Part shown: in pieces, positions 1 to 7,937 of the stretch
How the letters are laid out: the number at the start of each line of letters is the position of its first letter
Position numbering within the stretch: position 1 is the stretch's first letter
NCBI RefSeq assembly: GCF_020164455.1
Contig: NZ_JAIQWW010000007.1
Coordinates: 1 to 64,000 of the forward strand
Length of the DNA stretch: 64,000 nt
Direction of reading: 5' to 3'
Source: Phyllobacterium chamaecytisi
GTDB taxonomy: Bacteria > Pseudomonadota > Alphaproteobacteria > Rhizobiales > Rhizobiaceae
Translations under genes and position numbers: made by a program
Notes under the pieces: model-generated
The model's database searches: none
What the model was told of the DNA's origin: nothing
What the model saw: the letters and a program-made list of their open reading frames with translations, nothing else

Positions 1-1
1 G

Positions 2-259
2 CTCGTTTATGTCGGCAATGTCGGTACAGGCTTTTCGTCCAAACTGGCTCGCGACCTGAAACAAAAGCTCGATACTATGCGCATCGACAAGCCAGCGGCG
101 TCGGTCAGGGGTAAGACACTGGTGTTTACGGAACCAACTCTCGTAGCTGAAGTCGTATTCAGCGGGTGGACGCATGATCGAAAACTGCGTCACACATCCT
201 TTAAGGGGCTAAGGGAAGTTGCTGATAGCGCTGAAATCTACAGGATTGACCGGAACTAA
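2..259 (+). CDS. ATP-dependent DNA ligase, C-terminal fragment (LigD/LigC type)
   Basis: The reading frame is open from the window edge to the TAA at 257-259, so only the last 85 or so residues are present. They contain LVYVGNVGTGFS, EPTLVAEVVFSGWT and RLRHTSFKGLRE-like text (here KLRHTSFKGLRE), which is the signature of the OB-fold end of bacterial NHEJ ATP-dependent ligases. These join DNA ends with Ku. The nucleotidyl-transfer lysine lies in the missing part. Whether polymerase or phosphoesterase domains are fused upstream (LigD) or not (LigC) cannot be seen. It is followed by a gene-poor stretch. Confidence 0.75.
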   Translation, partial: LVYVGNVGTGFSSKLARDLKQKLDTMRIDKPAASVRGKTLVFTEPTLVAEVVFSGWTHDRKLRHTSFKGLREVADSAEIYRIDRN

Positions 260-318
260 TGACTTTGATGAGAGTTGGACCAGCGTTGTCCGGCAGACAT
301 CACACGCACCTGGCAACA

Positions 319-353
319 GAGGCTCGGATGTTTCATAGGCTTCCGAGCCTCAC
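319..353 (+). repeat. GAGGC/GCCTC hairpin repeat, copy 1
   Basis: GAGGCTCGGA (319-328) pairs perfectly with TCCGAGCCTC (342-351) around a 13-base loop, and the copy ends in AC. It is the best-formed of five copies that share the outer stem GAGGCYC...GRGCCTCAC in the same orientation. The loops are unrelated. Function unknown. Confidence 0.6.
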
Positions 354-368
354 CTAACTGAGTTCCGA

Positions 369-407
369 GAGGTTCGGGAGACTGTTGCTGTGGGCGCTGA
401 GCCTCAC
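369..407 (+). repeat. GAGGC/GCCTC hairpin repeat, copy 2
   Basis: GAGGTTCGG (369-377) pairs with CTGAGCCTC (397-405), including two G-U pairs, followed by AC. It starts 16 bases after copy 1 and is the most diverged on its left arm. Confidence 0.45.
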
Positions 408-506
408 CTCTTCCACAACAGAACTTCGTGCCATATCGTACAATACGGAATTACGGAGCCGCGAGACGGTTTTAGGCTTCGTCGGAGATGTAGGCCTCTC
501 CTGACA

Positions 507-553
507 GAGGCTCGTCGCAATCCCCCCTTGGGACACCCGGCGACGGGCCTCAC
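507..553 (+). repeat. GAGGC/GCCTC hairpin repeat, copy 3
   Basis: GAGGCTCGTCGC (507-518) pairs over 12 positions (one G-U) with GCGACGGGCCTC (540-551), followed by AC and five T. The sequence before it (TGACA) resembles that before copy 1 (CAACA). The T run could let this copy act as a terminator. Confidence 0.6.
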
Positions 554-586
554 TTTTTATGAGTCCAATGAACAGGAACAGAAAGT

Positions 587-703
587 ATGACGCCCATTCC
601 AGCTGATCTGCTTTCAACCGCTTTCATTATGTTTCCATTAACGGCCATTGCCGTCGTCGTGGCCGTTTGCGTATTTTTTATAGTGCGGCGCCGGATGCCA
701 TGA
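587..703 (+). CDS. Possible 38-residue single-span membrane protein
   Basis: ATG at 587 opens a 38-codon frame ending in TGA at 701-703, preceded by an AGGA about nine bases upstream. The product begins MTPIPADLL, has one hydrophobic stretch (roughly residues 12-33, rich in A, V, I and F) and ends in RRRMP, so a C-in single-pass topology is expected by the positive-inside rule. No family is recognised. It lies between hairpin copy 3 and the RNA candidate at 780. A coincidental short frame remains possible; the clean hydrophobic helix with a basic tail is the main support. Confidence 0.35.
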   Translation: MTPIPADLLSTAFIMFPLTAIAVVVAVCVFFIVRRRMP

Positions 704-779
704 TTAAAGCGCGTTCACGCGATGGTGAGCGAAATTAGATCGATATGTTTATTTACCCGAATCGGGGGCGTCTCTAGCT

Positions 780-1015
780 TCCGGTGCGGAACCTAGGCGG
801 GAGGACCTCACTCCGATCTTCCAACAGTTGATAGGAGTAAGGCCGTGGCATTCCCGCAATCGAAGAGAACATTCGTGAGGCGGTTCCACGCTTAGAGCCC
901 CTAATTGGCGATAAAGCGCTGACGAAGAAAGCAGACTGCTTCTTTTTCACGCGTCAGCAAATTTGAGCCCTGATCTATCGGTTTTGCGTTTCCGATAGAT
1001 TGGGCTTTATTTTTT
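780..1015 (+). ncRNA. Structured small RNA candidate with intrinsic terminator
   Basis: No credible protein is encoded here, but the stretch folds in a nested way. GGAACC (788-793) pairs with GGTTCC (882-887), enclosing a GGAG/CTCC hairpin. GCTGACG (918-924) pairs with CGTCAGC (952-958), with AGCAG/CTGCT inside. A strong terminator closes the region at 966-1015. The exact 5' end is unknown and no RNA family was recognised. It does not show tmRNA, RNase P, SRP or cobalamin-riboswitch core motifs. Confidence 0.4.
966..1015 (+). terminator. Rho-independent terminator
   Basis: The arm at 966-981, AGCCCTGATCTATCGG, pairs with CCGATAGATTGGGCT at 992-1006 around a short T-rich loop. The T-rich tail reads TTTATTTTTT. 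No long gene lies upstream on this strand after the ligase end, so it probably ends a non-coding transcript. Confidence 0.75.
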
Positions 1016-1087
1016 CAGGGCTTCAGGTTCTTGGAACACAATTGCCGAAATCGCTGTTGTAGCCAGGTCGTCTCGCGAGGGACGGCA

Positions 1088-1137
1088 GAGGCTCCGGCGT
1101 CTGTCATCCGAGCCCAAGGAGGGGCGTCGGGCCTCAC
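1088..1137 (+). repeat. GAGGC/GCCTC hairpin repeat, copy 4
   Basis: GAGGCTC (1088-1094) pairs with GGGCCTC (1129-1135, one G-U) around a 34-base loop, followed by AC. The inner stem is interrupted. Confidence 0.5.
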
Positions 1138-1218
1138 CTAGCTCATTAGAATTAGTACCGGAGCGATCTTTCATCAAACACGTTGGACCCTAGTCGGAGA
1201 GCTCACGAGCTCCGGCAC

Positions 1219-1264
1219 GAGGCCCGGCGAACCACCGCCCAGTGAACCCCGCGTCGGGCCTCAC
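1219..1264 (+). repeat. GAGGC/GCCTC hairpin repeat, copy 5
   Basis: GAGGCCCGGCG (1219-1229) pairs over 11 positions (one G-U) with CGTCGGGCCTC (1252-1262), followed by AC. Compared with copy 3 the inner stem differs on both arms but still pairs, which suggests the structure is maintained. From here to 1750 nothing further could be assigned. Confidence 0.6.
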
Positions 1265-1753
1265 TGAATCTTAACCACATGACATTCCGCCTGTAGAGAA
1301 CGAACCGGTTGCCGGCAAGCCGACGCGGTGGCAAAAGGGCAAGGCGTGGCAGCGGACGCAGAACTCCCTCGGAATAAAATTTTTTACTTGCGGCGCGAAT
1401 ATTCATCTCAAGATTGTAGGGTATGCAAGGGTGCTCGTGACGATTGGTGAGTGATCGATTGCGCATCATGCCAACCCTGTGGCAAAGGTACCTTGACCTC
1501 GTGCGTTATGGTCACATGTTATGGGTCGGTACGTAATGGATTGATCTTTATTGCGCTTCGTTGTTCGTGATGAACAAAACCCCGCGCGTCATTTGCCACC
1601 AGAACCTTGAATTACATCGACAAGGTCACTGATCTTGTTCCTCCATTACAAGAAACTCCTGCCGCAGGTGTGGTCGCCTTTAAATCAGAGCAGTCAAGCA
1701 GACCGCGACTACGTCGATGAACCGGAAGCTAGGCTAAACCAATGGCATAAGAA

Positions 1754-1774
1754 CAAGCCCGGGCATGGGGCTTG
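1754..1774 (-). terminator. Terminator-like hairpin after the DUF1254 gene
   Basis: CAAGCCC (1754-1760) and GGGCTTG (1768-1774) form a 7-bp stem. On the minus strand it is followed by TTCTTATG, a weak T-rich tail. It lies about 40 bases past the stop of the DUF1254 gene. Confidence 0.5.
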
Positions 1775-1814
1775 CTCTCGGATATAGTAATATAATGGGA
1801 TCGTTATCCTCCCC

Positions 1815-3329
1815 TTACCTGATCAATTCGATCTCGCCCGGCTTCCAGGTCTTGTTGAACCATGACTCCAGCGGACCGTAGAGGCGAAGGATCATGAACC
1901 AGCCCTTGCTGGGAATCGTTTGCACCCAGTTGTTCTCCATACCGGCCGGGGCCTTGGGTCCAAAGTAGACATCCACCGAACCATCCGCATTGACCTTGAC
2001 CCCCTTGTTCTGGCTACTGACACTGGGGGCTTGCTGGTCGGTTTGAACCATCGAGCGGGTCTGGTTGTCGTAGACGATGACCGACCAGAAATCTTTGACC
2101 GGGATATTTGGCGGCAGGCGCATCTTGTAAGTCTTGCCGCCATCAAAAGGATTGCCCTCCGCATCCTGAACCGACCAGGGATATTGCGAACCCTGGCCCA
2201 CCATCTTCTCCTCCATCGCCGGTGTGACGCCGATGGCAAAGTAATAGTAGAAGACAGCACCATCCAGGTTGCTGACACCGGGCGCCGCCTCGAACTTGTA
2301 GCCGCCGAAAAACGGCAGGCGCCACGTACTGTCCGGATAGAAATACGCATCCTTCGCGCGAACCTTGAAGGCGATTGTCCGTGCCGTGACGGCGCCGATG
2401 TTGGCGGCGTCGGTGAGGATCTTCTTCATCCGTTCATCGGGATTGAAGGGCTGGCCCTTGACGATGCCGATCGAGGCGAACAGACCCAAGGTGGTGGGAT
2501 CGGAACCGTCCGCCGGCTCTTCCTGGATGACCTGGTTCAACAGGCTCCAGAACGAGTAGTCCCCCGGTGCGACGAAGTTTGATGGAATCCCGGAGGCATT
2601 GACGAATTTCATCGGCGGCGGGTTGGCGGCTTCGGCCAAGGAATAGATCCGCAGGTTCTTCTTGACGGAGTCAACCCCAGGTTGGGTGGAGCCGTCTACA
2701 AGGAAAGCACGAAAAACGAGGTAGCTGCCGAAGGTGCTCGGCCGCACGACGTGATACCCCGATGGGATGTCGCCCTTGAATCCAGGCGGCAACAGGAGGT
2801 ACTTGCCGCCCTCGCCCTTGTCGGCCCCGGTGAACCCGATGTCGGCCACCCACTTGTACCAGAAGTCATCGACCATCCCCAGCACCTTGGGCGGAATCTC
2901 GGCCACCAACGGTCCCTTGCTCGTGTCAACCCAAACGTAGTTGTAGATCGTGTTGTCGTTGGCCGTCAGCTCTACGGTCCTCGGATCGACCAGATTTTCC
3001 CAGATCACGTCGGTCTGGTTATCGGGCCCGAACTTGCGTATCGAGTCGCGCATGCCGGCCTGATTTACGATCGGAATCGCTAGCAGATAAGCCTGTAGCG
3101 CGCGCGAACGGTCCAGGTTGTCGTAGATTTTGTCAACGGTATCTTCAGAGGGATAGCCATAGTTCAGATTCAGCGTCCCTATCGAGGACTCGATTTTGTC
3201 TGGCACGGCGACGCCCGGTGCGAAAGGTGTCGTCATTTTCATCTTCGGCGCCGTCTCGGCGGAAGCGGTGCCCAAGCCCATCAGCACCATCGCGGCGGTC
3301 GCGCAAAGCAGTCTCGTCATGCGTATCAT
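1815..3329 (-). CDS. DUF1254/DUF1214 family exported protein
   Basis: This 504-residue protein starts with a Sec-type signal peptide (MIRMTRLLCATAAMVLMGLG..., likely cleavage after TASA near residue 25). It matches the DUF1254 plus DUF1214 layout of COG5361: an N-terminal part with a RALQAYLLAIPIV segment (about residues 75-90) and NTIYNYVWVDTSKGPLVAEIPP, then a C-terminal half with PAGMENNWVQTIPSKGWFMILRLYGP. Family members are periplasmic or secreted proteins of unknown biochemical role. The length is normal and no frame damage is seen. It stands alone, with a terminator-like hairpin downstream and about 240 bases of non-coding sequence upstream. Confidence 0.8.
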   Translation of the reverse strand: MIRMTRLLCATAAMVLMGLGTASAETAPKMKMTTPFAPGVAVPDKIESSIGTLNLNYGYPSEDTVDKIYDNLDRSRALQAYLLAIPIVNQAGMRDSIRKFGPDNQTDVIWENLVDPRTVELTANDNTIYNYVWVDTSKGPLVAEIPPKVLGMVDDFWYKWVADIGFTGADKGEGGKYLLLPPGFKGDIPSGYHVVRPSTFGSYLVFRAFLVDGSTQPGVDSVKKNLRIYSLAEAANPPPMKFVNASGIPSNFVAPGDYSFWSLLNQVIQEEPADGSDPTTLGLFASIGIVKGQPFNPDERMKKILTDAANIGAVTARTIAFKVRAKDAYFYPDSTWRLPFFGGYKFEAAPGVSNLDGAVFYYYFAIGVTPAMEEKMVGQGSQYPWSVQDAEGNPFDGGKTYKMRLPPNIPVKDFWSVIVYDNQTRSMVQTDQQAPSVSSQNKGVKVNADGSVDVYFGPKAPAGMENNWVQTIPSKGWFMILRLYGPLESWFNKTWKPGEIELIR

Positions 3330-3565
3330 TACTCTCTCCTCGTTGGCGGCGCATCATCCATCAGGCAGTGGCGATAAAGAAGTACGTAACTGTTAAACTG
3401 CTCTTCTGTGCTGCCGCCACCCTTTCCCGCACCTACAATCCTTAGTGCAGTGAAGCCTATTGCAGTGCCGCTCCTGCGGGGAGTATCTTACGGTAACCTA
3501 CGACCGAGATTACCCCGTTGCCGGGGCGACTTGAGGCACTACACATGATGCCACTGGAATGAGTT

Positions 3566-4705
3566 TCAACTGGTCAACGTCGGTCTCGTTGTTACAAATA
3601 AATGCCACGCCTCATGAACAGCACGTCTTTGCTCGAAGAAGTCAGAACGCTGGTACGCTCTCGATGTTGCGCTGCCGACAACGTGACCGAGGCAGCGTTG
3701 CATGAGCTCATCCGTAAAACCGCCCTGCTCGACGCCCCACACAGCGAACGATGTGCGGAACCCATGACACGTTGCACCGTCCGGTATCAGATCGTCAAAT
3801 GCGTGCTCACTGATGGGACGACCTTCGATCTTACCCGGGAAGACATAATCATCGTTGCCACAGGGTGCGATAAGAGCGTGGCATGTCTCATCAATCGGGA
3901 TGCTGTGCTGCTTGCGCGTCTTGTATCGCTCTGCGCCAATAACGATCCGATCAGCCTGCACTTCATGACCTTTCAGTTCTCGTATCTCACGCGAGCGACA
4001 AGCGGTTAAGATCGTGAGTTTCAGCATGCGACCTGCGAGCGTGTTTGGCAGCGCTTGGTAGAATGCCGGAACGTCAGCATAATCCATTGCTGGATGGTGT
4101 CGTATACTCGCGCGTCCTTGCGGTAGCAGGTGTTGAATGTGTCCGCGATAGCGTGCGATGTTCGGGGTCGATGCGCGATGCCCTGATACGGTGGCGTAGT
4201 CGATGACGCGTTCGATCATTGACCGCGCAAACTGCGACGTGGGGGTACCCCATGTAGGGCGTAGGGCAGTCACAACGTCATTCGTTGACACGATATCGAT
4301 TGCGATGGGTGACAGGGTTGCGAGATGACCTGTCAGGTACGAGCGATACCGCGCCGCGACACCAGCTGACCAATGTGCCTCGTTAGCCTTGACCCATAGC
4401 TCCGCTACCTCTTCGAAGGTCGGCACAACATCCGCAATCTTGTGCTTGTCGGCTAGAGGGTCTATGCCATTCAAGCGTAGATCACGTGCGGCCTTCGCTT
4501 TCTCGCGTGCGCTGGCGAGCGACGTATCGGGATACGCGCCCAGCCCCATCTCGCGACGTTTGCCGCCATTCTGATAAATGAATAACCAGCTCCTGCTCGA
4601 CCCCTGAACCCGAAGGTACAGCGATCCGCCGTCGCCATAAATGCCTGTCTTAATCGTCGCCTTCTTGAGCCACGTATCTGTCAATCTGTTAAGTGTACGC
4701 GCCAT
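3566..4705 (-). CDS. P4-type tyrosine recombinase/integrase
   Basis: The 379-residue protein begins with an arm-type DNA-binding domain (DUF4102 style: LKKATIKTGIYGDGGSLYLRV and a MGLGAYPDTSLASAREKA-type segment), followed by a core-binding region and a tyrosine recombinase domain. The catalytic set looks complete: Arg in LTACRSREIREL (about residue 235), His-x-x-Arg in CHGFRTSF (about 318), LGH (about 343) and Tyr in RAYQRSDFFEQRR (about 353). Such enzymes move genomic islands, usually into tRNA 3' ends, but no tRNA is visible here. Iterated TGTGCA motifs directly upstream may be arm-type sites. The extent of any island cannot be set from the window. Confidence 0.85.
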   Translation of the reverse strand: MARTLNRLTDTWLKKATIKTGIYGDGGSLYLRVQGSSRSWLFIYQNGGKRREMGLGAYPDTSLASAREKAKAARDLRLNGIDPLADKHKIADVVPTFEEVAELWVKANEAHWSAGVAARYRSYLTGHLATLSPIAIDIVSTNDVVTALRPTWGTPTSQFARSMIERVIDYATVSGHRASTPNIARYRGHIQHLLPQGRASIRHHPAMDYADVPAFYQALPNTLAGRMLKLTILTACRSREIRELKGHEVQADRIVIGAERYKTRKQHSIPIDETCHALIAPCGNDDYVFPGKIEGRPISEHAFDDLIPDGATCHGFRTSFAVWGVEQGGFTDELMQRCLGHVVGSATSRAYQRSDFFEQRRAVHEAWHLFVTTRPTLTS

Positions 4706-4783
4706 GTAATTGGATGTCCTTATGAATGCTGCGCTTTCATAATAGGATTATGGTTGTCCCTAAAACAAGGAAGCGTTTACCAG

Positions 4784-4874
4784 TGTGCAGCGATGTGCAT
4801 CAAATGTGCAAAGATGCAATAAAATCAATGGTCTAGATGTGTCCTGTATGTCGAGAAATGTGCGGGAATGTGCA
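4784..4874. repeat. Phased TGTGCA iterons between integrase and porin
   Basis: TGTGCA occurs at 4784, 4794, 4805 and 4869, with partial copies (ATGCA at about 4814, TGTGCG at 4859). The starts are 10-11 bases apart within each cluster, about one helical turn, so a protein could bind them on one face. They lie in the 318-base gap between the integrase start (4705) and the porin start (5024). They may be integrase arm sites or porin regulatory sites. Nothing else in this gap could be assigned. Confidence 0.45.
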
Positions 4875-5023
4875 TCCCAAAATACTGAATGTTGTAAATT
4901 CGCAACAACGATTTCAGAACCCGCAGTTCGATAGTGGTTAGATTTTGCGCGTGTCAGCGAACGGGAATATGCATCGGTTGGGGACATGAGCTTGTGACTT
5001 ATCTTTTTTACCGGAGATCGGAA

Positions 5024-6118
5024 ATGAACATCAAAAGCTTCCTCCTCGGCTCGGCTGCTGCCCTCATAGCGGCATCGAGCGCGCACGCTGCAGACGCGGT
5101 GGTCGTGGCAGAGCCCGAGCCTGTTGAATACGTGAGGGTATGTGACGCCTATGGCGCTGGCTTCTTCTACATCCCAGGAACTGAAACCTGCCTGAAGATC
5201 GGCGGCTATTTGCGTTACGACGCAGCCGCTGGTGACAATGTCTATACCGGTGGTCCTGTAGGCGGCGAGCACGACACCTGGAGTAAAAGCACTCGTGCCG
5301 AGCTTCGATTTGACGCGCGCTCCGAAACCGAACTCGGCACATTGCGCTCCTACATTGACGGTCGCTTCCAGTATACCGATGGCGAGGACGATGGTGCTAC
5401 TCTTCATCAGGCCTACATTGAGCTCGGCGGCTTCCAGATCGGTGTCAATGACGCTATCTTCGGTTCATGGGTCGGCTATGCTGGTGATATCGTCAATGAT
5501 GACGTGATCCAGTATGGCAGCGATAGTTTCTCCAGCAACGAGATCAGCTACACCTACAAGGCTGGCAATGGTTTCTCAGCCATCATTGCCGCTGAACAGG
5601 GCTCTACGGAAGGGGGATACGATTACACTATCGACGACTACATGCCCCACGTTCTCGCAGGCGCGAAATTCGAACAGGGCTGGGGAACGATCTCCGGCAT
5701 TATCGGCTACGACTCGGTGCAAGAGGCCATTGGCGTCAAGGCGCGTCTGGACGTGAAATTCACGGATACGATCTCAGCCTGGGTAATGGGCGCTTATCAA
5801 TCCGATTACGACCCGGATTCATTCGTGACCAATACCAACAAAAACTGGTACGGCCTGTGGGAAGGCGACTGGGCAGCCTGGGGCGGGTTCGCCGCCCAGG
5901 TTTCTGACAAGGCGACGATCAACGGTCAGGCGGCTTATGAATCCGAAGGCACGTATGCTCTCGCCCTCAACGTGGCTTACGAACTTGTTCCAGGTTTCAC
6001 GATCACGCCTGAAATCAACTATACCAAGTTCGACGGTGCCCGTAAGGATGAGGCCCTTCTTGAAGGCGGCAGCGATGACGCGTTCGGCGGCATCATCCGC
6101 TTCCAGCGCAATTTCTAG
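5024..6118 (+). CDS. Outer membrane porin, RopA/Omp2 type
   Basis: This 364-residue porin begins MNIKSFLLGSAAALIAASSAHA, a clear signal peptide, and continues with DAVVVAEPEPVEYVRVCDAYGAGFFYIPGTETCLKIGG-like text, the conserved start of alphaproteobacterial porins (porin_2 family; Omp2b of Brucella, RopA of rhizobia). Alternating aromatic/acidic strands follow, and it ends in a terminal Phe (IIRFQRNF), typical for BAM recognition. It forms a general diffusion channel in the outer membrane. The ATG at 5024 was chosen over an upstream in-frame start because a GGAG lies 8 bases ahead and the signal peptide begins there. A bidirectional terminator follows. Confidence 0.92.
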   Translation: MNIKSFLLGSAAALIAASSAHAADAVVVAEPEPVEYVRVCDAYGAGFFYIPGTETCLKIGGYLRYDAAAGDNVYTGGPVGGEHDTWSKSTRAELRFDARSETELGTLRSYIDGRFQYTDGEDDGATLHQAYIELGGFQIGVNDAIFGSWVGYAGDIVNDDVIQYGSDSFSSNEISYTYKAGNGFSAIIAAEQGSTEGGYDYTIDDYMPHVLAGAKFEQGWGTISGIIGYDSVQEAIGVKARLDVKFTDTISAWVMGAYQSDYDPDSFVTNTNKNWYGLWEGDWAAWGGFAAQVSDKATINGQAAYESEGTYALALNVAYELVPGFTITPEINYTKFDGARKDEALLEGGSDDAFGGIIRFQRNF

Positions 6119-6133
6119 AAGTTGAATAGCTTG

Positions 6134-6160
6134 AAATCCGGAGGGGGTGCCTCCGGATTT
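6134..6160. terminator. Bidirectional terminator between porin and phnN
   Basis: AAATCCGGAGG (6134-6144) and CCTCCGGATTT (6150-6160) form a perfect 11-bp stem with a 5-base loop. It sits between two convergent genes and could serve both, since the stem ends in A/T on both sides. Confidence 0.8.
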
Positions 6161-6174
6161 CTGCTAAAACTGAG

Positions 6175-6801
6175 TTAAATCTGTTCCGAGACAGCAGCAA
6201 ACGCTGCAGATTTTTTCAGGACTGCAACGAACTCGTTGCCAGCGACCGAAACCGCTCCAGAATTGTCGATCATAATCGCACCTGCCGGATCGCACGGATT
6301 GGGAGCAGCCCGCATCAGACGGCGCTGGATTTCAGTTGCATCTTCGCGTCCGCGTGAAGCTAACCTTTTTGCCAGAACCTCATGCGATGCGGTGATATGC
6401 ACCACGATAAAATTGGCGTAGGCCGCACGTAGTGCGGGCAATACACCGCGCGAGACATTGGCGATCGCTACTGCCCCGCGCTCGATCTCGTCGTCAACAG
6501 ATTTCGGCAAGCCGTAATGTAGGCCGTGCGCCTCCCAGAAATGTGAAAACTGTCCTGCCCGCTTTGCCTCCAGGAATTGTTCTTCGCTGAGAGTGTCATG
6601 ATCTTCCGCATCTATCGACGACGGACGGGTCACGACACGGCGAACGAAATGGTAGCCCGGCTGTTCGTTAAGCTCGGCGCGAGCGAAATCAATGATCGTG
6701 TCTTTCCCTGCCCCGCTCGGCCCGACAACGGCAACGAAGACACCATTGCGCAGCGGTGCAGATGCGGGATTGAGCGCGCGCTCGATCATTCCCGCCATCA
6801 T
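6175..6801 (-). CDS. phnN: Ribose 1,5-bisphosphate phosphokinase PhnN
   Basis: PhnN phosphorylates ribose 1,5-bisphosphate to PRPP, the last step that recovers the ribose moiety after C-P lyase action. The 208-residue protein has a guanylate-kinase-like P-loop, VAVVGPSGAGKDT, near residue 25, and the family text YHFVRRVVTRPS near residue 52. It overlaps the end of phnM by ATGA (6798-6801), so translation is probably coupled. Later in-frame Met codons exist within the first five residues. It is the last gene of the phn locus and runs into the shared terminator. Confidence 0.93.
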   Translation of the reverse strand: MMAGMIERALNPASAPLRNGVFVAVVGPSGAGKDTIIDFARAELNEQPGYHFVRRVVTRPSSIDAEDHDTLSEEQFLEAKRAGQFSHFWEAHGLHYGLPKSVDDEIERGAVAIANVSRGVLPALRAAYANFIVVHITASHEVLAKRLASRGREDATEIQRRLMRAAPNPCDPAGAIMIDNSGAVSVAGNEFVAVLKKSAAFAAVSEQI

Positions 6802-7937
6802 ACGACCCGGCGGCCTTCCCGCCAGACCGTACGCACCACTGGGATGTGTTCGTCGACACGCACCCGCACGAGATCGGCGCGCCTGCCGATTTGGATCACA
6901 CCGCGATCCTCGAATCCGACAGCCTCTGCCGGGTTTTTCGTCACGAGACGCACGGCATCCGGAAGCGTGATTCCGTCGACAGTTTCCCCAAGAAAAAAGG
7001 TCGATTGGATCAGACTGAACGGAATGTAGTCGGACGATAGAATATCAAGGTGGCCGTGTTCGACCAGTTCGCGTGCCGATACATTTCCTGAATGCGAACC
7101 GCCGCGCACCACATTCGGCGCGCCCATCAGCACTGAAAGTCCGGCCTGCTTTGATGCAGCGGCAGCTTCGAGCGTCGTTGGAAACTCCGCCACATGAATG
7201 CCCTGCTCGACCGCTTCATCCACGTGGGCACGCGTCGCATCATCGTGGCTGGCAAGAACAATTCCGCGCTCGCGGCAAAGATCGGCGATGGCCTTGCGCT
7301 GCGGCCCGGAATTCTTCGCTGATTCCGCCATACGTTTCTCGCAGAACGCGTTGAATTCCTTGTCCGAAAGCTTGAGCTTACGCTGGTAATAATAGGCATA
7401 GGTTTCAAGACTGACGAACTGCCGCTGACCCGGCGCATGATCCATCAGGGACGCCAGGCGGACACGGCTGTCATTGTCGAAGTGGGCGAAGCCTTCAAGG
7501 CAATCAGACGCCGATACCTCACAGCGCAAATGGATGTAATGATCGGCTCGCAACCGGCCCTGCTCCACACTATCTTCAATTGCATCGGCAAGCTTGCGGC
7601 TTTCATCTGCCGACATGTCCGCATCCTCATCAAGCCCGACCCGCAGGGCATCGAAAACCGTGGTAATACCCGATGCAGCGATTTGCGCATCATGCGCGAG
7701 CACTGCCGCGATGGGATTCCAGCGCACCCGCGGACGCGGCATATAGTGCCCCTCGAGGTGATCCGTATGCAGTTCGATCAGTCCGGGAATAAGGTAGTCA
7801 CCTCCAAAATCCTCACCCTGAGAAACCGAACCTTCCGAGATGTCGGCGATCTTGCCATCTCTGATCACAACCGTCCCGGAGATGACGTCATCCTCAAGGA
7901 CGATTTTTGCGTTGCTCAAGATCAATTCGGCAGACAT
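6798..7937 (-). CDS. phnM: RPnTP diphosphatase PhnM
   Basis: PhnM removes pyrophosphate from alpha-D-ribose 1-alkylphosphonate 5-triphosphate to give the 5-phosphate that C-P lyase cleaves. The 379-residue amidohydrolase shows the metal-binding PGLIELHTDHLEGH segment near residue 55, ASHDDAT near residue 230, and the family end PVVRTVWREGRRVV. The start codon at 7937 directly abuts the end of the palindromic repeat at 7938-8210. The only ribosome-binding-like sequence (AGAAAGAG) therefore lies inside that repeat. Confidence 0.95.
   Translation of the reverse strand: MSAELILSNAKIVLEDDVISGTVVIRDGKIADISEGSVSQGEDFGGDYLIPGLIELHTDHLEGHYMPRPRVRWNPIAAVLAHDAQIAASGITTVFDALRVGLDEDADMSADESRKLADAIEDSVEQGRLRADHYIHLRCEVSASDCLEGFAHFDNDSRVRLASLMDHAPGQRQFVSLETYAYYYQRKLKLSDKEFNAFCEKRMAESAKNSGPQRKAIADLCRERGIVLASHDDATRAHVDEAVEQGIHVAEFPTTLEAAAASKQAGLSVLMGAPNVVRGGSHSGNVSARELVEHGHLDILSSDYIPFSLIQSTFFLGETVDGITLPDAVRLVTKNPAEAVGFEDRGVIQIGRRADLVRVRVDEHIPVVRTVWREGRRVV

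Noticed and set aside
319-1264. Hairpin series as a CRISPR array or integron attC array
   Set aside because: Spacing and loop lengths vary widely, there is no constant direct repeat of 25-40 bases, and the arms lack the GTTRRRY/RYYYAAC core of attC sites.
1203-1469. 88-codon minus-strand frame near the fifth hairpin
   Set aside because: It overlaps a hairpin repeat, has no RBS-like sequence that stands out and is Arg-rich without any recognisable domain.
4706-5023. tRNA gene serving as integration target of the integrase
   Set aside because: No cloverleaf-like sequence or TTCRANY T-loop was found here or elsewhere in the window.
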